Shown here: positions 43,448 through 52,109 of the stretch, piece after piece
How positions within the stretch are numbered: the stretch's first letter is position 1
Layout of the letters: each line of letters starts with the position of its first letter
The notes under the pieces: model-generated
What the model was told of the DNA's origin: nothing
Databases searched by the model: none
The model's input: the letters and a program-made list of their open reading frames with translations, nothing else
Program-made: the position numbers and the translations under genes
Assembly (NCBI GenBank): GCA_046306335.1
Contig: JBKDXM010000150.1
Location: forward strand, 62,001 to 126,000
From: UBA2386 sp046306335
Lineage (GTDB): Bacteria > Planctomycetota > UBA1135 > UBA2386
Length of the DNA stretch: 64,000 bases
Direction of reading: 5' to 3'

Positions 43448-45238
43448 ATGATCGCGACCCTGCTCGCCGTGTTCGCCGCCGTGCTGCCGCAAGGCAGCCA
43501 AGGCGACGTGCCGGTCGGGCTCGCGGTGGTCCTCGTCAACGTCGGCCAGGGCGACGGTGTCGTCATCAAGGCGCCGGACGGCACCGTGCACGTCGTCGAC
43601 GCCGGGCCGACCGGCCAGGGCACGGCGGCGATGCTGCCGGCGATCGCGGCGCTGCAGCCGACCGGCTACGGCTACACGTTCCTGTCGCACTTCCACGAGG
43701 ACCACGCCGGCGGCCTCGACGAGGTGCTCAACGCGCTGCCGTTCACCGCCGCGGTCGACCGCGGCGACGTCAACCGGCCGACGACGCAGAACGTCACCCA
43801 GTACGTCGCCGCCGCCGGCAACCGCCGCCAGTTCGCGCCGCTCGGCGCCGTGTACCCGCTCGGCGGCGGGGCGCAGATCCGCGTCATCGCACTCAACGGC
43901 AACGTGCTCGGCGGCGCGTTCGTCGACCCGACCGCCTCGGCGCAGGAGGAGAACTCGCGCTCGCTGACGCTGCGCCTGGAGTACGGCAGCTTCTCGATGT
44001 GGCTCGGCGGCGACCTGACGGGCGGCGGCAGCAGCACGGCGGACGTCGAGACGCCCGCGTCGCTCGCCTGCGGCGACGTCGACGTCTACAAGCTGAACCA
44101 CCACGGCAGCAGCACGTCGACGAGCCTCAACCTCGTCGCCAACCTGCAGCCGGAGCTCGCCGTCGTCTCGTGCGGGTTCGGCAACTCGTTCGGCCATCCG
44201 ACCGCGACCGTGGTCAACCGCCTCAACCAGGCGGCGGCGGCGCGGGCGCTGCTGTCGACGACGACCGGCAGCGCCAGCACGATCGGCTTCGGCGTCGCCG
44301 GCACGATCCGCATCGACACCGACGGCCGGCGGTACCGCGCCGCCTCGACGGCCGGCGACTTCCTCGACTTCTACTGCGACGAAGTGGCGACGCCGGCGCT
44401 GCAACCCGGCGACGTGCGCCTGAGCGAGCTGCAGCGCAACCCGGCGATCGTGCCGGACACCAACGGCGAGTACGTCGAGGTGGTGAACGTCGGCAGCAAG
44501 CCGGTCGGCCTGCGCGGCCTGCGGCTGGTCGACAACAGCGCGGCGGTGACGCTGGCCAGCAACTTCCTGCTCGCGCCCGGGCGGCCGATGCTGTTCCAGG
44601 TCGACGGCGCGCCGTCGCGCAACGGCGGCCAGCCGCTCGGCATGGCGCTGCCGTTCGGCACGATCGCGCTCGGCGACGCCAGCGACACGGTGGCGCTCGA
44701 CCGCGGTGCCGTCGTCGTCGACTCGATCGCGTACGCCGCGGGCTTCCCCGGCGGCAACGGTGTCGCCGCCGAGCGCCGCGACCTGCTGGGCGCGAACACG
44801 GCGGCGAACTGGGCGGCGGCGGCGCAGGTCTACGGTCCCGGCGACCGCGGCTCGCCCGGCCGCGGCAACCCGGCCGACGCGACGAACCACCCGGTCGCCT
44901 GCGGCGTGTCGATCGACAACGGCAGGTTCACCGTGCACGGCACGGCGTTCGAGTTCCCCGGCCTGTTCAGCGTGCTCGGGCTCGCGTACGCGACGACCCC
45001 GTCGACGCCGTTCGGCGGCGCGGTGATCCCGCTCGCGTTCGACCCGCTGTTCCAGGCAGCACTCGGCGCGCCCGGCTTCCTCGCCTTCGTGCCGACGCTC
45101 GGCTACCGCAGCATCGACGTCGCCATACCCCAGCCCAATCCGGTCGCCGGCGTGCCGCTGTACGCCGCGCACATCGTCCTCGACCTCAACCTCGCGGTGC
45201 CCGGCGTCTCCGCCGCCGTGCCGTTCGTGCTCCCGTGA
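43448..45238 (+). CDS. Secreted ComEC-like metallo-beta-lactamase with lamin-tail domain
   Basis: 596 residues. A short signal peptide (MIATLLAVFAAVLPQG) precedes a metallo-beta-lactamase domain with HFHEDH (His81-His86, HxHxDH motif), the second-site WLGGDLTG and NHHGSSTS, the last being typical of ComEC-type hydrolase domains, here without the membrane channel. Residues about 315-480 form a lamin-tail domain (VRLSELQRNP, GEYVEVVNVGSKPVGLRGLRLVD). The C-terminal 120 residues are a beta-rich module also seen in exported planctomycete proteins (recollection). A secreted or surface nuclease/phosphodiesterase is likely, perhaps for environmental DNA. The stop overlaps the next GTG start. Confidence 0.8.
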   Translation: MIATLLAVFAAVLPQGSQGDVPVGLAVVLVNVGQGDGVVIKAPDGTVHVVDAGPTGQGTAAMLPAIAALQPTGYGYTFLSHFHEDHAGGLDEVLNALPFTAAVDRGDVNRPTTQNVTQYVAAAGNRRQFAPLGAVYPLGGGAQIRVIALNGNVLGGAFVDPTASAQEENSRSLTLRLEYGSFSMWLGGDLTGGGSSTADVETPASLACGDVDVYKLNHHGSSTSTSLNLVANLQPELAVVSCGFGNSFGHPTATVVNRLNQAAAARALLSTTTGSASTIGFGVAGTIRIDTDGRRYRAASTAGDFLDFYCDEVATPALQPGDVRLSELQRNPAIVPDTNGEYVEVVNVGSKPVGLRGLRLVDNSAAVTLASNFLLAPGRPMLFQVDGAPSRNGGQPLGMALPFGTIALGDASDTVALDRGAVVVDSIAYAAGFPGGNGVAAERRDLLGANTAANWAAAAQVYGPGDRGSPGRGNPADATNHPVACGVSIDNGRFTVHGTAFEFPGLFSVLGLAYATTPSTPFGGAVIPLAFDPLFQAALGAPGFLAFVPTLGYRSIDVAIPQPNPVAGVPLYAAHIVLDLNLAVPGVSAAVPFVLP

Positions 45239-45804
45239 CCCAGCCCGACTCGCCGCCCTTCCGCGTCCTCTTCCCGCACGACCTGATCGTGCGCCGTGCC
45301 CGCGAACTCGCCCGCGCCGTCGCCGAGGCGATGGGCAGCGAGCCGCCGCTGCTGGTCGCCGTCATCGAGGGCGCGCGGCCGTTCGCGCGCCTGCTGCAGC
45401 AGCACCTGCCGACGCCGCTGCCCGTGCACGAGGTGCGCGCCTCGTCGTACGTCGGCACGGCCAGCACCGGCGCGGTGAAGATCCTGCTCGGCGCCGACCT
45501 GCCGGTGCGCGGCCGCGACGTGCTGCTGCTGGAGGACATCGTCGACACCGGCCGCACGATCGACGCGCTCCAGCGCCACTTCCTGGCCGGCGGCGCGCGC
45601 AGTTGTCGCGTCGCGTCGCTGCTGAGCAAGCCGTCGCGGCGCGTGGTGCCGGTCGACGTCGACTTCCTCGGCTTCGAGATCCCCGACGAGTTCGTCATCG
45701 GCTTCGGCATGGACCTCGACGGCCGCTTCCGCGAACTGCGCGACGTCGTCGTCTACGACCCGGCGGTCGAGCGGGCGCACGCCGCCGCCGTCGCCGCGCG
45801 CTGA
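45235..45804 (+). CDS. hpt: Hypoxanthine phosphoribosyltransferase
   Basis: 189 residues from a GTG overlapping the upstream stop. Purine salvage: hypoxanthine (or guanine) plus PRPP to IMP/GMP. The PRPP-binding loop LLLEDIVDTGRTI is at about 97-109. VAVIEGARPFARLL, VRASSYVGTASTGAVKI and VDFLGFEIPDEFVIGFGMDL complete the HPRT pattern (FVVGYGLD equivalent). Cytosolic. Together with the uracil enzyme 2 kb away and the adenosine deaminase-like gene, the window holds three nucleobase-salvage functions. Confidence 0.93.
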   Translation: MTQPDSPPFRVLFPHDLIVRRARELARAVAEAMGSEPPLLVAVIEGARPFARLLQQHLPTPLPVHEVRASSYVGTASTGAVKILLGADLPVRGRDVLLLEDIVDTGRTIDALQRHFLAGGARSCRVASLLSKPSRRVVPVDVDFLGFEIPDEFVIGFGMDLDGRFRELRDVVVYDPAVERAHAAAVAAR

Positions 45805-45830
45805 ACGGCCCCGCGGCCGGCCGCCGGCGG

Positions 45831-47936
45831 TCAGTTCGCCGTCAGCAGTTCGCCGAGCAGGGCCGGGCTCGGCATGACCGATTCGACCACCCAGAGCACG
45901 TAGCGGATGTCGCAGACGACGTTGCGCGAGCGCTCCTTGCTCCAGCCGAAGTCGCCGGCGACGCCCTCGAAGACGCGGTCGAAGTTCAGGCCGATCAGGC
46001 GACCCTTGCCGTCGACGACCGGCGAGCCGGAGTTGCCGCCGGTGGTGTCGCCGTTGGTCAGGAAGCAGACCGGCACGTCGCCGAGCCGCTTGTCGAGCCA
46101 GCGCGATTGCTGTCGCGTCGCCGCGGCCGCCAGCAGCGCCTTGGGGTTGGCGAACGGCTCGGCGCCGGTTTCCTTCTGCAGCAGGCCGGCGACGGTCGTG
46201 TGCGGCGCGTACGTCACCGCCTCGCGCGGCGAGTACCCGGCGACCTCGGCGATCGACACGCGCAGCGTGCTGTTGGCGTCGGGATAGAACGACTGGCCGC
46301 GGAAGCTCTCCTGCGCCTGGATCCAGCGGCGGCCGACGTCGAGCATCTTGCCGAAGCGCTCGCGCTGGCGCTGCACCGTGGCCACGCGTTCGCCGGCGAG
46401 CGCGCGCGCCAGCCGCACCAGCGGATCGTCGCTCGCGACGATCGCGTCCTTGCCGTCGGCGAACAGCGCCTTGCGCGCGGCGGCATCGCGCATCTTGGTC
46501 GTGGCGAGCAGCGCTTCGACCGCCTTCTCGCCTTCGGCCAGGAACTCCGTGCCGACGAGGCGCTGCGCGGGCGACAGGCCGCCGATCTCGGCGGCGAGGA
46601 TGCGCAGCAGCGGCTGCTGGATCGTCTCCCAGTGGGTGGTCAGCTGGTCGCTGCCCAGCATCTGCACGACGCGGCTCGGCGCCTTGCCGATCGGGCTCGT
46701 CAGCGCGCTGCCGCAGGCTTCGATCAGCAGGCCGAGCAACGGCAGGTCCTCGCCGAGCAGGTTGAGCAGGGCGATCGTCGTCTCCTTCTCGATCACGGCG
46801 GCTTCGGCCTCGTCGATCGCCAGCATCGCTGCCAGCACGCCGTTCCACTCCGCCTTGCCGGCGGCACGGACGAATGCGGCGAACTCCTCCTCCTCGCGCA
46901 GCTTGCGCGCCACGGTGCCGTTGTTGCGCAGGCCGAAGATCATGCCGGAGGCGTTCTTCTGCACGTTGGCCAGCGACTTGACGCGGTCGGCGACGGCCAG
47001 CCCGAGCTTCTCGTCGGTGCGGCCGGCAGCCTCCAACACGGCGATCGCGCGGGTCAGCACGTCGAGCCGGCGCGGGAAGACGTAACCCTGCTGCGTCATC
47101 ACGCCGCGGCTCGTCTTGTAGCGCTGCGTCCGGCCCGGGTAGCCCATGATGATCGCGAGGTCGCCTTCCTTGACGCCTTCGGTCGAGACCGGCAGCACGT
47201 GCTGCGGCCGGTACGGCACGTTCTCGGGGTGGTGGTCGCGCACCGCGCCGTCCGGGGCCACGTAGGCGCGGAAGAACATGAAGTCGCCGGTGTGGCGCGG
47301 CCACTCCCAGTTGTCGACCTCGCCGCCGAACTCGCCGATGGCGCGCGGCGGCGCGTAGACCAGCCGGACGTCGCGGATCTGCGTGCGGTAGTAGAGGTGG
47401 TACTCCTTGCCCTCGAGGAACGCGGCCACCGAGCACTTGGTGTTCGCCTCGCGCTTCTCGCCCTCGGCGACCAGCTTCTGCAGCGTGCGCTGCGTGAGTT
47501 CGAAGCGCTCGAGGTCGCTCGTCGCCTTCTGCTGTTCGGCGTGCACCACGGCGGTCACGTCCTCGATGCGCTTGAGCACCGCGGCGACCATGCCCGGCGC
47601 CGGCCGCTCGCTGCCGCGGTCCTTGGCCGCGAAGCCGTCGCGCAGCAGGTTGTCCGCGGGCGTGCTGAGTTCGCTGACCGCGCCGAAGCCGCAGTGGTGG
47701 TTGGTCAGCAGCAGTCCGTCCTTGCTGACGAACGACGCCGTGCAGCCGTTGATCTGCACCGTCGCCGACAGCGTGCCGCCGTTCTCCGGGTGCCAGAACT
47801 GGTCCTTGGTCAGGACCATGCCGCGCTTCTGCAGCGCGGCCCAGTCCATGGCGCGGACCTGGGTCGGCAGCCACTGGCCCTCGTCGGGCAGCAGCGTGAC
47901 GGCGGCGAGGAAGACCAGGGCGGGACGGAACAGCAT
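45831..47936 (-). CDS. S46-family dipeptidyl-peptidase (DPP11-like)
   Basis: 701 residues. A signal peptide (residues 1-16) exports it to the periplasm, where S46 enzymes remove N-terminal dipeptides. The catalytic triad is His81 (TNHHCGF), Asp218 (PRHTGDF) and the Ser of TTGGNSGSPV. Eighteen residues after the Ser the sequence reads NFDRVFEG; in this family Arg at that site marks DPP11 (prefers Asp/Glu at P1) and Gly marks DPP7. The Arg therefore suggests acidic-dipeptide specificity (inference from family knowledge). Length agrees with the family (about 700). The start is the ATG at 47936; an upstream in-frame extension adds 36 non-signal residues. It converges on hpt. Confidence 0.9.
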   Translation of the reverse strand: MLFRPALVFLAAVTLLPDEGQWLPTQVRAMDWAALQKRGMVLTKDQFWHPENGGTLSATVQINGCTASFVSKDGLLLTNHHCGFGAVSELSTPADNLLRDGFAAKDRGSERPAPGMVAAVLKRIEDVTAVVHAEQQKATSDLERFELTQRTLQKLVAEGEKREANTKCSVAAFLEGKEYHLYYRTQIRDVRLVYAPPRAIGEFGGEVDNWEWPRHTGDFMFFRAYVAPDGAVRDHHPENVPYRPQHVLPVSTEGVKEGDLAIIMGYPGRTQRYKTSRGVMTQQGYVFPRRLDVLTRAIAVLEAAGRTDEKLGLAVADRVKSLANVQKNASGMIFGLRNNGTVARKLREEEEFAAFVRAAGKAEWNGVLAAMLAIDEAEAAVIEKETTIALLNLLGEDLPLLGLLIEACGSALTSPIGKAPSRVVQMLGSDQLTTHWETIQQPLLRILAAEIGGLSPAQRLVGTEFLAEGEKAVEALLATTKMRDAAARKALFADGKDAIVASDDPLVRLARALAGERVATVQRQRERFGKMLDVGRRWIQAQESFRGQSFYPDANSTLRVSIAEVAGYSPREAVTYAPHTTVAGLLQKETGAEPFANPKALLAAAATRQQSRWLDKRLGDVPVCFLTNGDTTGGNSGSPVVDGKGRLIGLNFDRVFEGVAGDFGWSKERSRNVVCDIRYVLWVVESVMPSPALLGELLTAN

Positions 47937-47943
47937 GGCCGGC

Positions 47944-47973
47944 AGGCTACGCACGGCCCGCGCAACATCCAAA
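47944..47973 (-). promoter_or_regulatory. Candidate promoter for the S46 peptidase gene
   Basis: On the minus strand TTTGGA (complement of 47968-47973), an 18-base spacer and TAGCCT (complement of 47944-47949), seven bases before the ATG at 47936. Confidence 0.38.
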
Positions 47974-48100
47974 CAGGGCATGGCGGCAGCGCCGTGCGGC
48001 CGCTCGCGGGGTCGCGTTGGCCGCCGTGCGGGGCGCGCCGCCAAGCGCGAATCGGCGGTGTCGACGTCCGCGCCCGTCCGCGATTGGGCATACTCCGGCG

Positions 48101-49945
48101 ATGCGCCTCGCCACGTGGCTCTGCGTCCTCGGGCTGCTCCCGCTCCTTCCGGCCCAGAACTCGACCAAGAAGGTGCGCCCCGCCCCCGGCGACCTCGCCG
48201 CCCGCGCCGGCGACGCGGTGCCGTGGCGCAAGGACCTCGCCGCCGCGCTCGCCGAGGCCAAGCAGGCCGGCAAGCCGGTGTTCTGGTACGTGCCCGCGGT
48301 GCAGCCGTCGCCGATGGATCGCAAGCCGGAGATCGACCGCTACCTGCGCGGCGGGCCGTTCTCGTGGCCGAGCACGATCGACCTGCTGGCGACGCACTTC
48401 GTGCCCGTCGCCGAATCCGCCAAGGGCGACGCCGCCAAGCAGCGCGGCCTCGTGCGCAACCAGTTCCTCGAGCCCGGCTACCTCGTGCTCGACGGCGACG
48501 GCAACACGCTGCTGCGCGTCGATCAGTTGACGACGCTGCACCCGGAGTGGTTCGAGGCGCCGCTGCGCCGCGTGGCGAAGGCGCCGGCCGACGGCTTCCC
48601 GTGCCATCCGGCGCTGCGCGAAGCGTGGGCGGCCTACCGCGACGGCGACCGTCCCGCCGCGCAGGCGCGCGCCGAGGCCGTGCTCGCCGCCGAGCCGGCG
48701 CCCGCGGTCGCCGCCGAGGCGCACTGGCTGGTCGGCGCGGCCTTGCTGCGCAGCGGCCAGCGCCCGCAAGCGCTGCAGCGCTGGACGGACCTCGGCACGG
48801 CGCTGCCCGACCAGCCGTTGGCGTGGAAGGCGGCGCTGGAGGTCGAAGGCCACGGGCCGTTCGGCCGCGGCTTCGAGGACTACCTGCCGCTGCCGCCGAA
48901 CGCGCTCGCCGCCGACCCGGTCGACGGCACGCGGCTGCCCGGCGTCTACGACGAGGCGGAACTTTGGCGCCGCGGCGTCGCCTTCCTCGTCGCCATGGAC
49001 GGCGGCGACGGCGTGCTGCGCGACAGCATCTACGACTTCGGTGGCACCGACGGCCTGCCCAACGTGCACGCGGCGGTGACCTGCCTCGCCGGCGAGGCGC
49101 TGCTGCTGGCGACGCGCAAGGACGCGCCGTTCCCGCTGCCGGCGGCGCTGGCGGCGCGCGCCGAGGCGACGCTGCAGCGCATGCGCGCCAACGTCGAGGC
49201 CGACCGCATGGCCTCGGTCTCCGACCGCGACGAGATCCTGTGGGCGCGCGCCTACGCGCTGCGCTTCCTCGCCGCCTGGACGCGCGCGCGCGGCGGCGAC
49301 GCCGAGGCCGTGCGGCCGGCGCTGCAGCGCGGGGTCGCCGCGCTGGTGGCGCGGCAGCCGGAGACCGGCGTGTGGTTCCACGAGTACGGCAATCCGTTCG
49401 CGATCGCGACGGCGCTGCAGGCGCTGCACTTCGCCAAGCAGGCGGGCATCGAGGTGCCGCAGGACAACGTCGACAAGGGCCTGCGCGCGCTGGCGATGAA
49501 CCGCACCGACGCGGGGGCCTTCACGTACGGGCACACGGCGAAGGGCAAGCCGCGCGCGTCGATCGAGTCGGCGGCGGGGCGCATGCCGCTGTGCGAACTC
49601 GGGCTGTACCTGTTCGGCGGCAGCGACCAGGACAAGCTGCGCGCCGCGGTCGAGGCCGGCCAGCGCCACCACGGCCTGCTCGCCGCGGTGCGCAAGTACG
49701 ACGACCACGCCGACCGCCACGGCTACGGCGGCTTCTTCTTCTGGTTCGACCTGCTGGCGCGCGCCGAGGCCGCGGCCCGCCTGGACGACGCAGCGGCACG
49801 CTTGCCGCTGCAGCGGCAGATGCGCGCGCTGGTGCTCGACCTGCCGGAGTTCGACGGTGCCTTCGTCGACAGCCACGAACTCGGCCGCTGCTACGGCACC
49901 GCGATGGCGCTGCTGGCCCTCGACGCGCTGGCGGCGGCGCGCTGA
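48101..49945 (+). CDS. Exported thioredoxin-like plus alpha-toroid protein
   Basis: 614 residues. Signal peptide (LATWLCVLGLLPLLPAQ). Residues about 35-160 resemble a thioredoxin-fold domain (DLAAALAEAKQAGKPVFWYV, PGYLVLDGDGNTLLRV) but lack a CxxC motif. A TPR-like stretch (170-250) and an alpha/alpha-toroid region (about 290-600: NPFAIATALQALHFAKQ, DAGAFTYGHTAKG, YGGFFFWFDLL) follow, related in style to the squalene-cyclase-like protein at 28218. CATACT six bases upstream of the ATG may be the -10. It precedes nfeD by 96 bases in the same direction. Function unknown. Confidence 0.65.
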   Translation: MRLATWLCVLGLLPLLPAQNSTKKVRPAPGDLAARAGDAVPWRKDLAAALAEAKQAGKPVFWYVPAVQPSPMDRKPEIDRYLRGGPFSWPSTIDLLATHFVPVAESAKGDAAKQRGLVRNQFLEPGYLVLDGDGNTLLRVDQLTTLHPEWFEAPLRRVAKAPADGFPCHPALREAWAAYRDGDRPAAQARAEAVLAAEPAPAVAAEAHWLVGAALLRSGQRPQALQRWTDLGTALPDQPLAWKAALEVEGHGPFGRGFEDYLPLPPNALAADPVDGTRLPGVYDEAELWRRGVAFLVAMDGGDGVLRDSIYDFGGTDGLPNVHAAVTCLAGEALLLATRKDAPFPLPAALAARAEATLQRMRANVEADRMASVSDRDEILWARAYALRFLAAWTRARGGDAEAVRPALQRGVAALVARQPETGVWFHEYGNPFAIATALQALHFAKQAGIEVPQDNVDKGLRALAMNRTDAGAFTYGHTAKGKPRASIESAAGRMPLCELGLYLFGGSDQDKLRAAVEAGQRHHGLLAAVRKYDDHADRHGYGGFFFWFDLLARAEAAARLDDAAARLPLQRQMRALVLDLPEFDGAFVDSHELGRCYGTAMALLALDALAAAR

Positions 49946-50041
49946 CGGCGCGGACGGCGGGGGCGGCGGGGGGGCGTGCAGCCGGCCGGGCGCGGCCGAC
50001 AGGTCGTGCGCTACCCAGGGCACTTTGCTACACCTTTGCCC

Positions 50042-52084
50042 GTGATCTCGCCGTTCCGCCGCCTGGCGTCGTGGTTCGCGCTCGCGCTGGTCGCCGTCTG
50101 TGCCGCGCTGCCTGCCCAGGGTGCGACAGGGCCGGGCAGCCAGCAGTCCGCAGGGCCGCGGGTGCTGTCGATCACCGTCCGCGGCAAGCTCGGCACGACC
50201 GAGTTGGCGCGGTGCCACCGGCTGTTGCGCGCCGCCGACGCCGCCGACTGCTCGTTCGTGGTCTTCCGCCTGGACGACGCCGGCAGCCAGGGTGAGTCGG
50301 TGAGCGACGTGCAGAGCCTGCTCGACCACCTGCAGAAGACCACCGTGCCGACCGTGGCGGTGCTGTCGGGCCGCGTCGTGCACGGCGCGGCCGCGCTCGC
50401 GCTGTGCTGCGATCGCATCTACTGCCTGCCGCGCGCCGACTGGGGCGAGGTCGAGAAGCCCGAACAGGACCTCGGCGAACTGCTGAGCGGCGAGCCGGAC
50501 GCGGCCACCGACGCCCGCTTCGCCGCGGCGCGCGCGGCGATGGCGATGCGGCTGCAGGCGCGCGATCCGAAGCTGCGCCCCGACGCCGAGAAGCTGGCGC
50601 TGGCGATGGCGGACCCGCGCATGCAGCTCGTCGCCGCGACCGTGCGCCTGGGCGGCGTCGAGCGCCAGCAGGTGCTGGAGCGCAGCGAGATCGCGCCGCT
50701 GCAGGCGGCGGGCGGCAAGCTGCTGGGCGAACGCGCGCTGACGCGGCCGCTCGTGCTCAGCGCCGACGAGGCCGAGGAGTTCGGCCTGTCGCAGGGCACG
50801 CTGCAGTCCTTCGACCAGCTCGCCGAGGTGCTCGCGTTCGATCGCGCCGCGCTGGCCGAGCTCGCCGGCTCGTGGGTCGAGGACATGGTCGGCTGGCTCG
50901 AACTGCTGCAGCCGTTCCTGCTCGTCGCCGGCTTCCTGCTGTTGATCGTCGAGGTCAAGACGCCCGGCGTCGGCCTGCCAGGGCTGCTCGGCGCGGCGTT
51001 CCTGCTGCTCGCGCTGTTCCACGGTTACCTCGTCGGCCTCGCCGACGTCGCCGAGATCGCCGTCTTCTTCCTCGGCATCGTCGCGATCGCCGTCGAGGTG
51101 TTCCTGCTGCCCGGCACGGTGGTGTTCGGCGCGGTCGGGTTCCTGTGCCTCGCGCTGGCGCTGGTGCTGAGCCGCCAGTCGTTCGTGCTGCCGCGCACCG
51201 AGGCCGAGGAAGCGCTCCTGCTCGCCAACCTCGGCGGCCTGACGCTGCTGCTCGTCGCCACGATGGTCCTCGGCGCGGTGCTCTGGCGCGTGCTGCCGAA
51301 GGTGCCGTGGTTCAATCGCGTGTTCCTGGCGCCGCCATCGCCATCGCCGGCGCTGGCTGGCGGCGGCGGTGGCAGCGGTCTCGGCCTCGCCGACGACGGC
51401 CTGACGGCCTTCGTCGGTCGCGTCGGCGTCGCCGTGACGGTGCTGCGCCCGACCGGCGCGATCGACATCGACGGACAGCGCCTCGACGTCGTCACCGAAG
51501 GCGCCTTCGTCGAGGCCGGCACGCCGGTGCGCGTGCTCTACGTGCAGGGCGCGCGCGTCGTCGTCGCCGCCGAAGCCCCCGAGCCGCAGGCCGACCGCGC
51601 CGGCGAGAGCGGCAGCGTCAGCCTCGTGCTGCTGCTCTGCGTCACCGGCCTGCTGCTGCTGGTCGCCGAGGTCGTGTTCGTGTCGTTCGGCGTCATCGCC
51701 ACGGCCGCCGCGATCGCGCTGCTGTCGGCCATCTTCGTCGCCTTCCAGCATTCGATCGGCTTCGGCGTGACCATCGTCGCCTTCGAGGCGGTGGCCTCGC
51801 CGGTCGTGCTGTCGCTGGCGTTCAAGCTGTTGCCGAAGACGCGCTTCGGCAAGGCGCTGATCCTCAGCGGCCCACAGGCGCCAACCACCGCCGAGGACCC
51901 GGCGCTGCGCGCGCTCGTCGGCAAGGCCGGCGATGCCGTGTCGCCGCTGCGCCCCGCCGGCTTCGCCCGCATCGACGGCAAGCGCATCGACGTCGTCACC
52001 CGCGGCGAGATGCTCGACACCGGCTGTCCGGTCGTCGTGCTCGACGTCGCCGGCAACCGCGTCGTCGTCGCCCGCAAGGCCTGA
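50042..52084 (+). CDS. NfeD-family membrane protein with two NfeD domains and a degenerate ClpP-like domain
   Basis: 680 residues from a GTG at 50042 (TTG at 50036 is an alternative). Signal peptide, then a ClpP/SppA-like domain (about 40-230) in which the expected Ser (usually A-S-A-G) is replaced: the sequence is VVHGAAALAL with His114, and no obvious catalytic Lys remains, so protease activity is probably lost. Then a block of four to five membrane helices (about 290-430) and an OB-fold NfeD domain (about 455-515, FVGRVGVAVTVLRPTGAIDIDGQRLD). A second set of two or three helices and a second NfeD OB fold (about 620-680) follow. Two NfeD modules in tandem are unusual. It is followed 25 bases later by floA. 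The role is membrane microdomain organisation. Confidence 0.85.
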   Translation: MISPFRRLASWFALALVAVCAALPAQGATGPGSQQSAGPRVLSITVRGKLGTTELARCHRLLRAADAADCSFVVFRLDDAGSQGESVSDVQSLLDHLQKTTVPTVAVLSGRVVHGAAALALCCDRIYCLPRADWGEVEKPEQDLGELLSGEPDAATDARFAAARAAMAMRLQARDPKLRPDAEKLALAMADPRMQLVAATVRLGGVERQQVLERSEIAPLQAAGGKLLGERALTRPLVLSADEAEEFGLSQGTLQSFDQLAEVLAFDRAALAELAGSWVEDMVGWLELLQPFLLVAGFLLLIVEVKTPGVGLPGLLGAAFLLLALFHGYLVGLADVAEIAVFFLGIVAIAVEVFLLPGTVVFGAVGFLCLALALVLSRQSFVLPRTEAEEALLLANLGGLTLLLVATMVLGAVLWRVLPKVPWFNRVFLAPPSPSPALAGGGGGSGLGLADDGLTAFVGRVGVAVTVLRPTGAIDIDGQRLDVVTEGAFVEAGTPVRVLYVQGARVVVAAEAPEPQADRAGESGSVSLVLLLCVTGLLLLVAEVVFVSFGVIATAAAIALLSAIFVAFQHSIGFGVTIVAFEAVASPVVLSLAFKLLPKTRFGKALILSGPQAPTTAEDPALRALVGKAGDAVSPLRPAGFARIDGKRIDVVTRGEMLDTGCPVVVLDVAGNRVVVARKA

Positions 52085-52109
52085 ACCGCGACCCAACATC
52101 CCCAAGACC

